Origin: Chrysochromulina parva
Taxonomy: Eukaryota; Haptophyta; Prymnesiales; Chrysochromulinaceae
Assembly: GCA_002887195.1 (NCBI GenBank)
Contig: PJAB01000190.1
Span: 1-35,119, forward strand
Direction: 5' to 3'
DNA: 35,119 nucleotides
Shown here: positions 1 through 9,162 of the stretch, piece by piece
Layout: every line of letters begins with the position of its first letter
How positions within the stretch are numbered: the first letter of the stretch is position 1
The notes under the pieces: generated by a model
What the model saw: only the letters and a program-made list of their open reading frames with translations
Databases searched by the model: none
What the model was told of the DNA's origin: nothing
Program-made: the position numbers and the translations under genes

Positions 1-59
1 TCGCGTCTTCGGCAGCCTCTTCTGTCTTCAAGAACGAAGAAGACAAGAACCCGCAGCGC

Positions 60-1811
60 TCAGTCGATACGAGCGTCGCCATGCAAGGAGCCGCCGGGTG
101 TGAGCGGTTCGGCCAGGTTGGAGGCCGTGATGGCAAACGAGCCGAGTACCTTGACGTTCACGGCGAGCCTCTGGGCCTGCAAGCAGCGAAGCGCGGAGCC
201 GAAGTGACCGTCGGCTTCGTGCCCATCGGCCTCGAGGAAGAAGTCGGTCATGTGCGCGTCCTGCAGGCTCGCGTACGACTGGATCGAGCGGAGGTTGACC
301 CCTTGCTCATGGAAGACGGCGAGGATCTGCGCGAGTGAGCCCGGAGAATCACTCGACGTCGAGAAGAGCAAGAGACTCTTGTCATGCCCGCTCGGCGCGC
401 CGCCGACGGTGCGCGCCTTGGCGAGCACGAGCGAGCGCGCATACTCAGACAGGCTGTCGGGCGCGCTCGCGAGTAGCTGGAGGGCCGCGTGCGGCTTCGC
501 GTCCACCTCGACGAGGTATGCGGTGGTTTCATGCTCGGGCAGCTCGACGACTCCTTCCCAAGGGGTGTGGGAGCCGTGCGGGTCGAGCTCCACCTCGTCC
601 ATCTCGATCGTGCCCGCGAGCACGTCGGCTAGCCAGCCGGCGCACAGGCGCAGCACGCCAGGGCGCGCGCGCACGCGGCGCACCGCACTGAGCGCGGCCT
701 TCGCGTACAGGGCAAAGCGCGCATCGTGCACCACCTCGCCCACGACGCGCAGCGAACTCTCGCGCAGCAACGATCGCGTCACCGCGAGCACGCCCGAGTC
801 GCCTTGCTCAAGAAGCACCATGCCAAAAGTGGCGCGGTTGGCCATCACCGCGCCGAAGACGTCCGCCACATTCGAGCAACGGATCAGGAGCGGTGCCGCT
901 TTGCCTTTGGGACAGCTACGCACGAATCGGTGCACCGTCCCCTTATGGCAAGCGGAGCCCGGCGCGCCGTGATGGGCGATCTGCTGCGACGAGAGCCGCT
1001 GCAGCAGGTACTGCACCTCGGCGACCTTGGTCAGTGGGATCACGTAGTCGCGGTACATGGCCACGATCTGATCGGGATCGATGCGCGCGGCGCCGCCGCC
1101 GCCGCTGCTGCCCGCCGTCTGTGACGCGGCGATGCTTGGGGCGCTCGGCGACACGCTCGGTGACACGGGGGCCTCGATCTCCTGCCCAAAGGTGGACGCC
1201 TTGAGCCGCACGCGCTGGAGCACGCGCTGCTCGACGGCGGCGTTCGTGAGCAGCTCCATGATGCCCTCCTCATCCCCAGCCTCGATGAGCCTCGTATACT
1301 GCTCTGGCTGCGCACGGAACTTGCTCTCGGCGACGTAAAAGCCGTAGTGCACGCGCTTCGAGATGGCCTGGAGAGCGGCGATGTCGGCCACGACGGAGGA
1401 ACCGTGCTGCTGGTCGTCGCCAGGACCGCACAGGCCGGGCACGACGCGGCTGAGGTACATGTCCATGATCTCCCCATTCAGGTTGACGATGCACGGGTGC
1501 AGCACCGGCTCAAAGTCGATCATTGGCAGCTGCGGCGCGGGCAGCCGGTGCGGGAAGAAGGCGTGCTCGTCGGGGCTGGTGTAGCGGCGCACACGCGCGT
1601 GCAGCCGCTCCGTCTCGAGGAGCATGAAGTCGAGCAGCGAGGCGCCCTTGCCGGCGAGCACCGCGTAGCTGTTGGCGGAGCCGCGCTCGTAGCACGACGC
1701 GTTTTGTCTGTGCTGCGCGCGCTCGATGAGCGCGAAGATGATGGTGTCCTCCTGACGGATGAGCGCGGAGCGGATGGAATCGAGCGACAGACTAGAGGGC
1801 GGGACAGTCAT
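60..1811 (-). CDS. Chorismate mutase (AroQ-beta, yeast/plant type) fused to degenerate prephenate dehydratase and ACT domain
   Basis: Single-exon protein of 583 aa starting at the first in-frame ATG (1811). Residues ~8-275 align along their length with yeast Aro7-type chorismate mutase (chorismate to prephenate, Phe/Tyr pathway). The catalytic set is visible: R14, R153, K164, N190, E194, T261 and E265. Effector-site residues R75-R76 and the Gly-Ser at ~137-138 are also kept. A Gly/Ser/Ala-rich insert (~212-242) precedes the last helices. Without a linker, a prephenate dehydratase-like domain follows (~278-483, GAPGSACHKG at the position of the usual GxPGTFSHQA), then an ACT domain (~486-550). 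The dehydratase Thr-Arg-Phe motif is replaced by HDKSLLLF (~476-483), and the ACT ESRP motif reads QSYA. Seen: mutase residues intact, dehydratase signature lost. Inferred: active mutase with a regulatory pseudo-dehydratase/ACT tail. Bacterial P-proteins use the unrelated short AroQ-alpha mutase. Divergent from the kinase gene 231 bp away. Confidence 0.9.
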   Translation of the reverse strand: MTVPPSSLSLDSIRSALIRQEDTIIFALIERAQHRQNASCYERGSANSYAVLAGKGASLLDFMLLETERLHARVRRYTSPDEHAFFPHRLPAPQLPMIDFEPVLHPCIVNLNGEIMDMYLSRVVPGLCGPGDDQQHGSSVVADIAALQAISKRVHYGFYVAESKFRAQPEQYTRLIEAGDEEGIMELLTNAAVEQRVLQRVRLKASTFGQEIEAPVSPSVSPSAPSIAASQTAGSSGGGGAARIDPDQIVAMYRDYVIPLTKVAEVQYLLQRLSSQQIAHHGAPGSACHKGTVHRFVRSCPKGKAAPLLIRCSNVADVFGAVMANRATFGMVLLEQGDSGVLAVTRSLLRESSLRVVGEVVHDARFALYAKAALSAVRRVRARPGVLRLCAGWLADVLAGTIEMDEVELDPHGSHTPWEGVVELPEHETTAYLVEVDAKPHAALQLLASAPDSLSEYARSLVLAKARTVGGAPSGHDKSLLLFSTSSDSPGSLAQILAVFHEQGVNLRSIQSYASLQDAHMTDFFLEADGHEADGHFGSALRCLQAQRLAVNVKVLGSFAITASNLAEPLTPGGSLHGDARID

Positions 1812-2042
1812 TTCGCACCGAATGCGAGGCAAAAGGCCCCTTGTGCGAGGGCTATCAGGAGACGCAGAGAAGAGCCGGCGAAATTACATCCCTCATCAAG
1901 GGGCGTCGTCTCCCAGGCCGCGCTCGCGGCAGGCTCCCCGCTCTGTGGGGATTCGTAAAGGCCGATGTTACTTTGCGGCGTTTTTTTGCCGCCAAGAGTT
2001 CCGCCAAGCGCTCGCTAACGCAGTCCCTGCCTGCGCGTCGGC
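1812..2042. promoter_or_regulatory. Divergent intergenic region, chorismate mutase (-) / MAP3K (+)
   Basis: The 231 bp between two start codons must carry both 5' leaders and promoters, so a bidirectional promoter is inferred. No TATA box or other known element could be identified. A T7 run lies at about 1980-1986. Confidence 0.45.
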
Positions 2043-5000
2043 ATGGCGAAGGACAAGCCAAACTACCCGAAAATGCTGGCGCAGAAATACTCGCTCGCCG
2101 ACGAGATCGGGAAAGGCGCGAGTGGCATCGTTTACAAGGCGCTCAACATGCAAACCGGCGGCATGGTTGCAATCAAAAAGGTGGCGCTCCGCGGCGAGTC
2201 CAGGGATCAGCTACAGCTGCTGCAGCGCGAGATCGACCTTCTCAAGCTACTCAAGAACCCGTACATCGTTGAGTACCGCGAGTCGTTCAACACGGCCGAC
2301 ACGCTGTACATCGTCATGGAGTTTGTCGAGAACGGCTCGCTGCAGTCAATCGTGCGGAAGTTTGGCAAGCTGCGCGAGTCGCTCGTGTCCATCTACATCC
2401 TACAGGTGCTCGAGGGCCTCAACTTCCTGCACGATCAGGGCGTGATCCACCGCGACATCAAGGGCGCCAACATCCTCATCTCGACCGGTGGGCAGGTGAA
2501 GCTCGCCGACTTTGGCGTCGCGGCAAAGCATGAGGATGGCCTCGACACACAGGCCAATTCGGTGGTGGGCACTCCGTACTGGATGGCGCCCGAGATCATC
2601 CAGATGACGGGCTTCACCACCGCCGCCGACATCTGGTCGCTCGGCTGCACCATCGTCGAGCTCATCGCTGGCGAGCCGCCGTATGCAGACCTGCCGCCGA
2701 TGGCTGCGCTCTTCCGGATCGTCAACGAGCAGGTGCACACTACACTGAGTGCACCCAGAGTGCCATGTTGAGTGCCACCTGAGTGCTCGCCTCTCCGAGT
2801 GCACCCAGAGTGCCATGTTGAGTGCCACCTGAGTGCTCGCCTCTCCGAGTGCACCCAGAGTGCCATGTTGAGTGCCACCTGAGTGCTCGCCTCTCCGGGA
2901 TCGTCTGTCGATCAGAGTCCGCCAATCCCACCCGGCATCTCGGAGCGCCTACACCAGTTCCTCATGCTCTGCTTCAAAAAGGATCCCAACCAGCGCCCGA
3001 CCGCACGCAAGCTCAAGTCGCACGCATGGCTCAAACCCGAAGGGTACACGAGCACCTCGAGCGGCGCTTCGACCCTGGAGAGCAGTGGCGCGCCGATCAG
3101 CGGAAGCGAGGGCGCCAGCGCAGCCGGTGCTGCTGGCGGAGGCGGCGCGGGTGCCGGCGGCACCGGCACGATGGTGCTCAATGCGGGCGCAGGCGGCATG
3201 CTCGCGGAGGTGACGAGCGGTCGCGGGTCGCTCCCTGACCATATCCTGCCCGCCCCCGCGACCATCAGTCAACTCGAGCAGCTGCGCCAGCTTGAGCATC
3301 AACGGCCGCAGGCGGCGCGCGGCGCGGCACCGAGCGGAACTGTCAACTGGTCCGGCCATCAACGGCCATCCCTCGGCAGCAGCCCAGCGGAGGAATTTCG
3401 ATCCTCGACACTGCATGCGGGTGAGCGCGATGCGCTTGTGCGGCTGCGGCCGACCGAGCCGCCGCCGCCGCCGCCGCCGCCTCCGCCGCCTCCGCCGCTC
3501 ACGCCGCGCCGTTCCCAAAATTCCGTGGGCGTCGGCCACGGCTTGGGCGGTGATGACGACACGATGTCGTACATGGATTCGATCATCTCCGGCATCTCGG
3601 TAGACCTCCCTGATTGCCTCGGATGGCCTCCTGAGTGCCTCCTGAGTGTCTCTGATTGCCTCTTCCTGAGTGTCTCTGATTGCCTCTTGAGTGCCTCCTG
3701 AGTTTCTGCCCAAGTGCCCTCTGATTGATGTCCCATGTTGGCCCCGTCCTTGAGTGCCTCCCTCATCAAGTGGACCCCATCCTTGATTGCCCCATCAGGT
3801 GGACCCCGACTCTACCATGTATGGGACGCTCCGAGATGGCACGCGCCGAGGGCTGAGCGACACGGAGAGGATCCTCTTGCGGGAAGGGAACCGCGAGGGC
3901 ACGCGTCGTGGGCTGTCTGGACTAGGCAGCGGCGGTGCGGGAGGCGACTCTCAGTCCTCATGCTCCGGACCGTCCTCGTCTATACCAGACGCACTCTCCG
4001 AACTGCCAGAGGATGTGCGCGCGGCGGCCAACTACGCCAGGGAGCTGCTCACAGGCAGAGGCGGCTCCGTCGAGCTCATGGTGCGTCACGCGTACTCGCC
4101 CATCACGGCGCCCCTGCCAACGGTCGACGGCGCCGCGGGAAATTTGAGTGCCTCCAGTGCGCCCTCGGCAAGCTCATTGCCGCCGGGCTCTCTGCTGGAG
4201 CAGCTTCGGCTCCTGCAGGCCGGCGCCGGCGCCGGCGCGGCGCTCGGCACGGCGCCCTACCCGGGCTCTCCCCTGGGCGGCAGCTCAGGCGCCATAGGCA
4301 CCCTCACCCTTAGCGCGGCAGATCGGTTGCCTAATTTGGCTACCGGGGGCGAGCGCGCGGGCGGGCTGCGCAAGGTGCTGGCTGCGTATGCGGAGAGGCC
4401 GCTGGAGGCAGCGAGCTTTGACGCGCTCGTGGCGGGGATCAGCGTGCCTAGTTTGGCAAGTGCGCTCCAGTGGCGGCTACGGATGCCCTGGGGCGGCGCG
4501 CTCGATGCCATCGGCGGCGCGCTCGAGGAGGACGAGGCTGAGTACGTGGACCCGTTCGAGGGCATCCCTTTTGATACGGAGAGAGTGGCCGCTGATGAGG
4601 CCGAGAGGAATCCAGCACACGAGAGGCTCGAAGAGGAGGCGTTACGTTTGCTCGTCGCCAAGCTGGTGGCGAACTTGTCGGGCAAACGGCAGCGTGGAAA
4701 GGCCGAGAACCTCTTCCTGACGTGCGAGGAGCTGCTGCGCCTCTTTGACGAAATGCCGCCCGAGCTGCCGCCGCTGCCGTCGCTCCCGGACGTTCCGCTC
4801 GAGGACGACGCCGACAGTGCGTCCGCGGCCACCACTGTGCACATGGGTGCGCCCACCCCTGCCGCCGGCGTCCGTGTCCTCACGGAGCAAAATGGCGACG
4901 CCACGTCGTCCGCAGCGGCGCATGTCTCGAAGCCGCTCAACACGGCGCCCGACCCGAAGCCGGCGCCGGCGCAGGCGGAGATGGAAGTGCCCGAGGCGGC

Positions 5001-6756
5001 GCCCGTGGAGACGGCAGCCGAACTTGTCATGGAGCGCAGGGAGACACTCGCGAGGTCGAGCGAGGCTCGAGAGGCACACGAGGCGCGGCGGCGCATCGCC
5101 GCCGCCGAGTGGCATAGGCATATCCTCGCAGAGCGCGCGCAGCTCTTTGTGAGTGAGCACGGTCTGCTGCCGCTGGTGCACGAGCTGAGCGAGGCGAGCG
5201 AGTCCACCGCCGCGTTGCTCGGGCTGCTTCGGCTGCTCAACGCGGTGCTACGGCACGGCGGCCCGGCCGTCTGCGAGCAGGCATGCCTGATTGGTGTGGT
5301 GCCCGCCGCGCTCTCCTTCTTCGACCTGTTACAGCCGCAGTCGCTCCGTCTCCAAGCGGCGATCCTCTCCCACACGCTGTGCACGGGCTCGGCGCTGCCC
5401 CTCCAGATGTTCATCGCGTGCAACGGGCCACCCGCGCTGGTCGCGCTGCTCGTCAACCCGAGCTCCGCGCGCGAGATCGTCATCCGCGCCATCGACGCCA
5501 TCAAGGCAGTGCTCGACCTTCGCAGCAGCCGCACGCCGCGGAACGACCTGTGCCGCACCTTTGTCGAGCACGAGATCCTCGAGCTCCTTCTGCCAGCCAT
5601 TATCGACATCAACGCCGAGTATCCACGCCACGCTGACCGGGGCGCCGAGGTGGTGCTGCAGCTCTCATCGGCCGACACGGCGGTCAAGACGCGCATGGCG
5701 ACGCGCAAGGTGCTCCCTGGCCTGATGCAGCTGCTCGCGGCACCGGACGAGTTTGCGCCCGAGCTGCAGGTCAAGATCCTGCGCACCATCAAGCACCTAT
5801 GCATGGGCGAAGCTAGCTACATGGACGAGCTGCAGCGTGCCAAGGCCATCCCACACCTCATCGGGCTGCTCCGGCTGCAACGGGGCGGCCCCCACTTTGC
5901 CGAGATGCGCAACCAGTGCGTCAACACGCTCTACCTTCTCTGCCGGATCAACCGCTCGCGCCAGGAGGCGGCGGCCATCGACGGCGCACTGCCCATGCTG
6001 CAGGAGATTATTGAGCAAGCCTCGCCTCTGAAGCAGTTCGCGCTACCGATCATGTGCGATATTGCCAAGGCATCGAAGCGTGCGCGGGCGGAGCTCAAGC
6101 AGTACAATGGCGTCCAGTTCTATCTCGGGCTGCTCTCCGTCTCCTATTGGCAGGTGCGAAACGACGTCTCATGAACTCTTTTCACCTCTGACCCCCTCTG
6201 ATCGCCCATGATCGCCTGTGATCACCTCGGATCGCCTTGGATCACATTTGATCGCCTCATGGTCCGCCGGCAGGACCCCGCGCTCGACGCGCTGCTCGTG
6301 TGGCTCAACGATGAGCCTGCGCACGTGGAACGACTCATGAAGACCCCACAGGGCATCGCGCAGCTCTGCGTGGTCATGGAAGTGAAGCACATGGGGACGT
6401 TCTCGAACATGCTCAACGCGCTCTCGCAGATCGTGTACAAGTCGACGGTGATCAACCGCGCGCTCGGAAAGGTCGACCCGAGCCTGAGCGCGTCCCCGTT
6501 TGTGACCGCGCTCATCCGGCGCCTCTCGAGCAATGGACTTGAGAGGCGTTCACACCCGCTCGATGCGCTCGTCCGTCGGTTGCTCCTCACGATCCTCACG
6601 GAGATCTACCGGAAGCACCAGGAACCGAAGCAGCTCGTCAAGCTGCACCACCTGTCGGCGCTCCTCAAGGGCATCATCGATCAGGACAAGGCCGTCCTCG
6701 TGAGACAGGTCGCGAGCGAGCTCTTCGAGTCCTTCAAGCTGCACGACATCCTGTAG
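2043..6756 (+). CDS. MAP3K-epsilon/Cdc7-Cdc15-type protein kinase with C-terminal armadillo repeats (4 exons)
   Basis: Exons 2043-2732, 2916-3599, 3799-6153 and 6274-6756 join in phase 0 through GT-AG introns to give 1403 aa, close to plant MAP3K-epsilon length. The kinase domain (~17-280) has Gly loop GKGASGIV (23-30), Lys45 in VAIK, Glu63, HRD 136-138, DFG 156-158 and activation-loop GTPYWMAPE. The first splice restores IVNEQ-SPPIPP, the expected lobe, and leads to QRPTARKLKSHAWL at the domain end. A Gly/Ser-rich linker with a polyproline run follows. Exons 3-4 encode a long armadillo/HEAT-like helical region, as in plant MAP3K-epsilon and distinct from shorter MAP3Ks. The family acts in septation/cytokinesis and cell-polarity signalling (SIN/MEN in yeasts); the same role here is inference. 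Start ATG 2043 lies just before the kinase fold. All three introns are built of short repeats (separate entries). If intron 1 is retained, translation stops at 2769-2771, truncating the kinase. Confidence 0.92.
2747..2896 (+). repeat. Three perfect 50-bp tandem repeats filling MAP3K intron 1 (2733-2915)
   Basis: Units 2747-2796, 2797-2846 and 2847-2896 are identical as read. Each unit itself contains four GAGTGC motifs spaced 11-12 bp apart. The repeats occupy 150 of the 183 intron bases. The intron begins GTGCAC and ends GATCAG; the CCCAG/AGTGCC inside each unit resembles the true acceptor ATCAG/AGTCCG. Confidence 0.95.
3457..3501 (+). repeat. CCG/CCT trinucleotide tract encoding polyproline in the MAP3K linker
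   Basis: An uninterrupted run of CCG with interspersed CCT codons encodes about 14 prolines between the kinase domain and the armadillo region. It is coding, in frame, and likely length-polymorphic. A profilin/SH3/WW ligand role is possible but not shown. Confidence 0.85.
3612..3792 (+). repeat. GATTGCCTC / GAGTGCCTC degenerate array in MAP3K intron 2 (3600-3798)
   Basis: Intron 2 (199 bp) starts GTAGAC at 3600 and ends CATCAG at 3798. From 3612 to about 3722 it consists of roughly ten units of 10-14 bp with the cores GATTGCC, GAGTGCC and GAGTGTC; further copies occur at 3751 and 3785. The 3' end carries a near-duplicate of the acceptor region: CATCAAGTGGACCCC near 3764 and CATCAGGTGGACCCC near 3793. 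Confidence 0.85.
6190..6259 (+). repeat. Ten-base GATCGCC array in MAP3K intron 3 (6154-6273)
   Basis: Six consecutive units starting at 6200, 6210, 6220, 6230, 6240 and 6250 begin GATC and are exactly 10 bp long. A seventh, diverged unit starts at 6190. The intron is 120 bp, opens GTGCGA after CAG and closes CGGCAG before exon 4. Confidence 0.9.
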
Positions 6757-7363
6757 CGATCAATCCCTCCCCAACCACTTTATGTGAGTGGGAAGTACCT
6801 GCATACGTGCGGACTACGGCGGCTGGGCGGCGTACCCGAGCCCGTACCGAGACGAGTAACGGACGAGCGTTCCGGGCGCCGGAGCAGGTCTGTGTGGGTT
6901 TGACGGCACGTGCGGTCCGTTGACCACCGGAGACTCGGACGCGTTCGGTTCCGATCGGACCGTGATTTAGAGACGGACCGAGCGTCAGCGTGAGCCTCGA
7001 CTGTTGGCGGTGTACACACAATGATAGGACACAAGCTGCCTCCGCTCGTCACCTCGGACCCGTCTCCGAGCTCCGGCCGCACCTCTCGCACACGTGATAC
7101 ATAGATTGAGGCCGAAATGAGTTCTGACGATGAGGCCTCCATTCAATGAAATTCACGCACACACATGACCGCAGTCCGGCTCCGGGCTCAACATCGAGGC
7201 TCAACATGTATTCCGCAATTTATCCGCAATTCCGCTCGTGTCGCGCCGGCGCGGCGTGCCGGCCGCGTAACGTAAGCGGCGCTTATAACGTAAAACCGGC
7301 ATAATCGAGTAAGAGGCGCTGAGGCGGACGGGACGCGGCTCAGTCAGTGGTCTACTACATGAG
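6757..7363. other. Intergenic region between convergent 3' ends
   Basis: No convincing coding region or RNA gene is seen. It holds the 3' ends of the MAP3K (+) and sulfotransferase (-) genes. Small direct repeats occur: GGCTCAACAT at 7185 and 7198, and TCCGCAATT at 7212 and 7224. AACGTAA occurs twice near 7269-7292. Confidence 0.5.
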
Positions 7364-9022
7364 TCATGACGCATCTACAGCGTGAAGCGGGCGCTTCACA
7401 CCGTCGATCTGGCTCGCCGGCAACCACCACGCAGAGCTGATCACTGCGTGCCCATGCTTCGTCGTTTGCACCGCTGGCTCACGGAGCTCCTCGGCCAGAG
7501 ATTCATAACAGCGCTGCTGCTCGCGCTCGATCTCGAGCGTGACGTTGTAGAGAATCACATCGGACCAGTGCTTCTTGAGGATTTCCTCGCGCGCCGAGGG
7601 GCTCAGGTCGTCCTTGCTCGCGACGACCTTTGGCCTCTGCATGCCGGGTGGGGCTCCAGGTGCAGTTGCGTGAGCGAAGCCGGGGCTTCTCGCTCCCTGC
7701 CTTGCCGTCGTCGGCGCCGCCCCCTTGCCCTTGTCGCTATTCTCGAGGGAGCTCCGCATCTGCTCCATAAAGGGGACGAGTGCCGTCGCGTCCACGGATG
7801 TCGTCGTGTTGTGCGACGGCGGGTTGATGTTGAGGTACTCGGCGATTGCGGCGCGCGCCTTATCGAAAAGTGCATGAACGCGCATGCGCGCCTCCTCATT
7901 TGCGGTTACATTTGCGGCCGTATGGGGTGGCTTCTGAGACGGCTTCTGCATGGCGGGGGCTGGGGCAGGCGTGACTCGAGGCTCGTGTCCTAGTCGAGAC
8001 GTGAGCTGGGAAGGCGAGGCTGCGGCTTCAGCTGAGCTCGTGCCCTGGAGCCGCGCCGTTGATGGCCGCCAAGGCGTGTCGAGCGAATAGCGTAAACGCG
8101 TGACAAAGTCTCTGAGCGTCGCCTCTGAGCTAACAGTGCCCATCTGGAGGTATGCTCGTCGCAGCAGGGCCCGCATGGCGTTCGCGGCTTGCGTTCGGTT
8201 CTCTCTCCAGTGCGCGCGGTTCAAGGGCAGTATATAACGGCTTTGCTCATTTGTCATCGAAAAGCGCAGCGCAAACTCCACAAACGTCATTCTGGGCTCG
8301 CATGGCGAGGTCGCATTCGGAAGGCCGCGCGCAGCGAGGGTCCTCATGGTGATGAAATTGAAGCCCGTGCCACTCTTGCACCAACTTTGAAAGGTTGGTC
8401 CGCAGTACATGGTGCCACCTTCAGTGCAACGCACGACGCTCAGGAAGAGCGTCACGTCATTGTAGTGTGAGACAAGGCGCGCGATCGTCTCACGCGCCGT
8501 CGTCACGAAGTACTGGCCAAACTCGCCGTCGCCCGTCGTGGGATCGACATACCTGACAATGCGTTGCGTGTATGAATGGTGCCCGCCGTGAAAGGTATGG
8601 CAGTCTCTGGTGTCCTTGGTGCACTTGTCATGCGCCAGCTGGCGCTCTGCAGGGCCAATTGCGTGCGCGCTTTGGTTGCCGTGGTACGCGTGCATGAGCC
8701 ACTCCTCCACGTAATGACCACCCGCTTTTGGCACGTGGACGAATTCAACATAGCGCACTGTGCGCCGGCTCTTCGCCCAGACGCCATGCCAGTAGTTGCA
8801 AGGCGATGCTTCATCAAAGCCCGGTATTGCGCGGACGCCCACGGATTCGGCCTCATTCATGAAGTCACCGGCGTGTTTGCTCTGATTCAAGCGCAGATTC
8901 ATTCCTATTGCTGCGAGTGCAGCATGAACCAGGAAGAGAACGGCTCCTCCCATCTCCCATGAAATCGAGAAATAGAATACGGTAGACCCTTTGCAGATAA
9001 TTCCTCGATACCTCGCATGCAT
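7364..9022 (-). CDS. Type II membrane (Golgi) sulfotransferase, Sulfotransfer_2-like
   Basis: A 552-aa protein. A hydrophobic segment (~25-41) after a short basic N-tail suggests a signal anchor. HVPKAGGHY (~96-104) matches the 5'-phosphosulfate-binding loop of PAPS-dependent carbohydrate sulfotransferases. VTTARETIARLVSHYND (~173-189) matches the 3'-phosphate motif, whose usual core is RdPxxRxxSxY. NEQSRYIL further on fits the family's NxQTxxL-type segment. Several N-glycosylation sequons (NQS, NAT, NRT, NVT) agree with a lumenal domain. The likely role is transfer of sulfate from PAPS to a polysaccharide or glycoprotein; the acceptor is unknown. The C-terminal ~200 aa are low-complexity and unrecognised. 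ATG 9022 is the first in frame; ATG 8953 (Met24) would start just at the hydrophobic segment and is an alternative. Head-to-head with the Met-Pro-rich gene. Confidence 0.82.
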   Translation of the reverse strand: MHARYRGIICKGSTVFYFSISWEMGGAVLFLVHAALAAIGMNLRLNQSKHAGDFMNEAESVGVRAIPGFDEASPCNYWHGVWAKSRRTVRYVEFVHVPKAGGHYVEEWLMHAYHGNQSAHAIGPAERQLAHDKCTKDTRDCHTFHGGHHSYTQRIVRYVDPTTGDGEFGQYFVTTARETIARLVSHYNDVTLFLSVVRCTEGGTMYCGPTFQSWCKSGTGFNFITMRTLAARGLPNATSPCEPRMTFVEFALRFSMTNEQSRYILPLNRAHWRENRTQAANAMRALLRRAYLQMGTVSSEATLRDFVTRLRYSLDTPWRPSTARLQGTSSAEAAASPSQLTSRLGHEPRVTPAPAPAMQKPSQKPPHTAANVTANEEARMRVHALFDKARAAIAEYLNINPPSHNTTTSVDATALVPFMEQMRSSLENSDKGKGAAPTTARQGARSPGFAHATAPGAPPGMQRPKVVASKDDLSPSAREEILKKHWSDVILYNVTLEIEREQQRCYESLAEELREPAVQTTKHGHAVISSAWWLPASQIDGVKRPLHAVDAS

Positions 9023-9162
9023 CCAGAGACATGAAACCTGACCGCAAGATCCACATCACCCTATGTTCATGTTCAGCGCGGCTGCGCGCAGAGTTGTCTG
9101 TGTTTGACGTGGCGTTCCAAACTTGCTCACCGAATGGCCGACACCATCTCGATCTCACTCGA

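Noticed and set aside
60..1832. Longer start at 1832 for the chorismate mutase protein
   Set aside because: The codon there is TTG; the first ATG in frame is 1811. The same logic moved the starts of TrmO, exostosin, the membrane protein, the EF-hand protein and the channel away from GTG codons.
2747..2896. CRISPR-like or satellite array
   Set aside because: Units are directly adjacent with no spacers and lie within a GT-AG intron of a eukaryotic gene.
4257..5804. 515-codon open frame on the minus strand opposite the MAP3K ARM region
   Set aside because: Ser/Arg/Ala-rich with no domain. It mirrors GC-biased codon use of the real gene, whose ARM homology and splice continuity are strong.
8229..8236. 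TATA-like string TATATAAC
   Set aside because: Lies inside the sulfotransferase coding sequence; no start site nearby. Similar strings at 15963 and 32025 are also in coding DNA.
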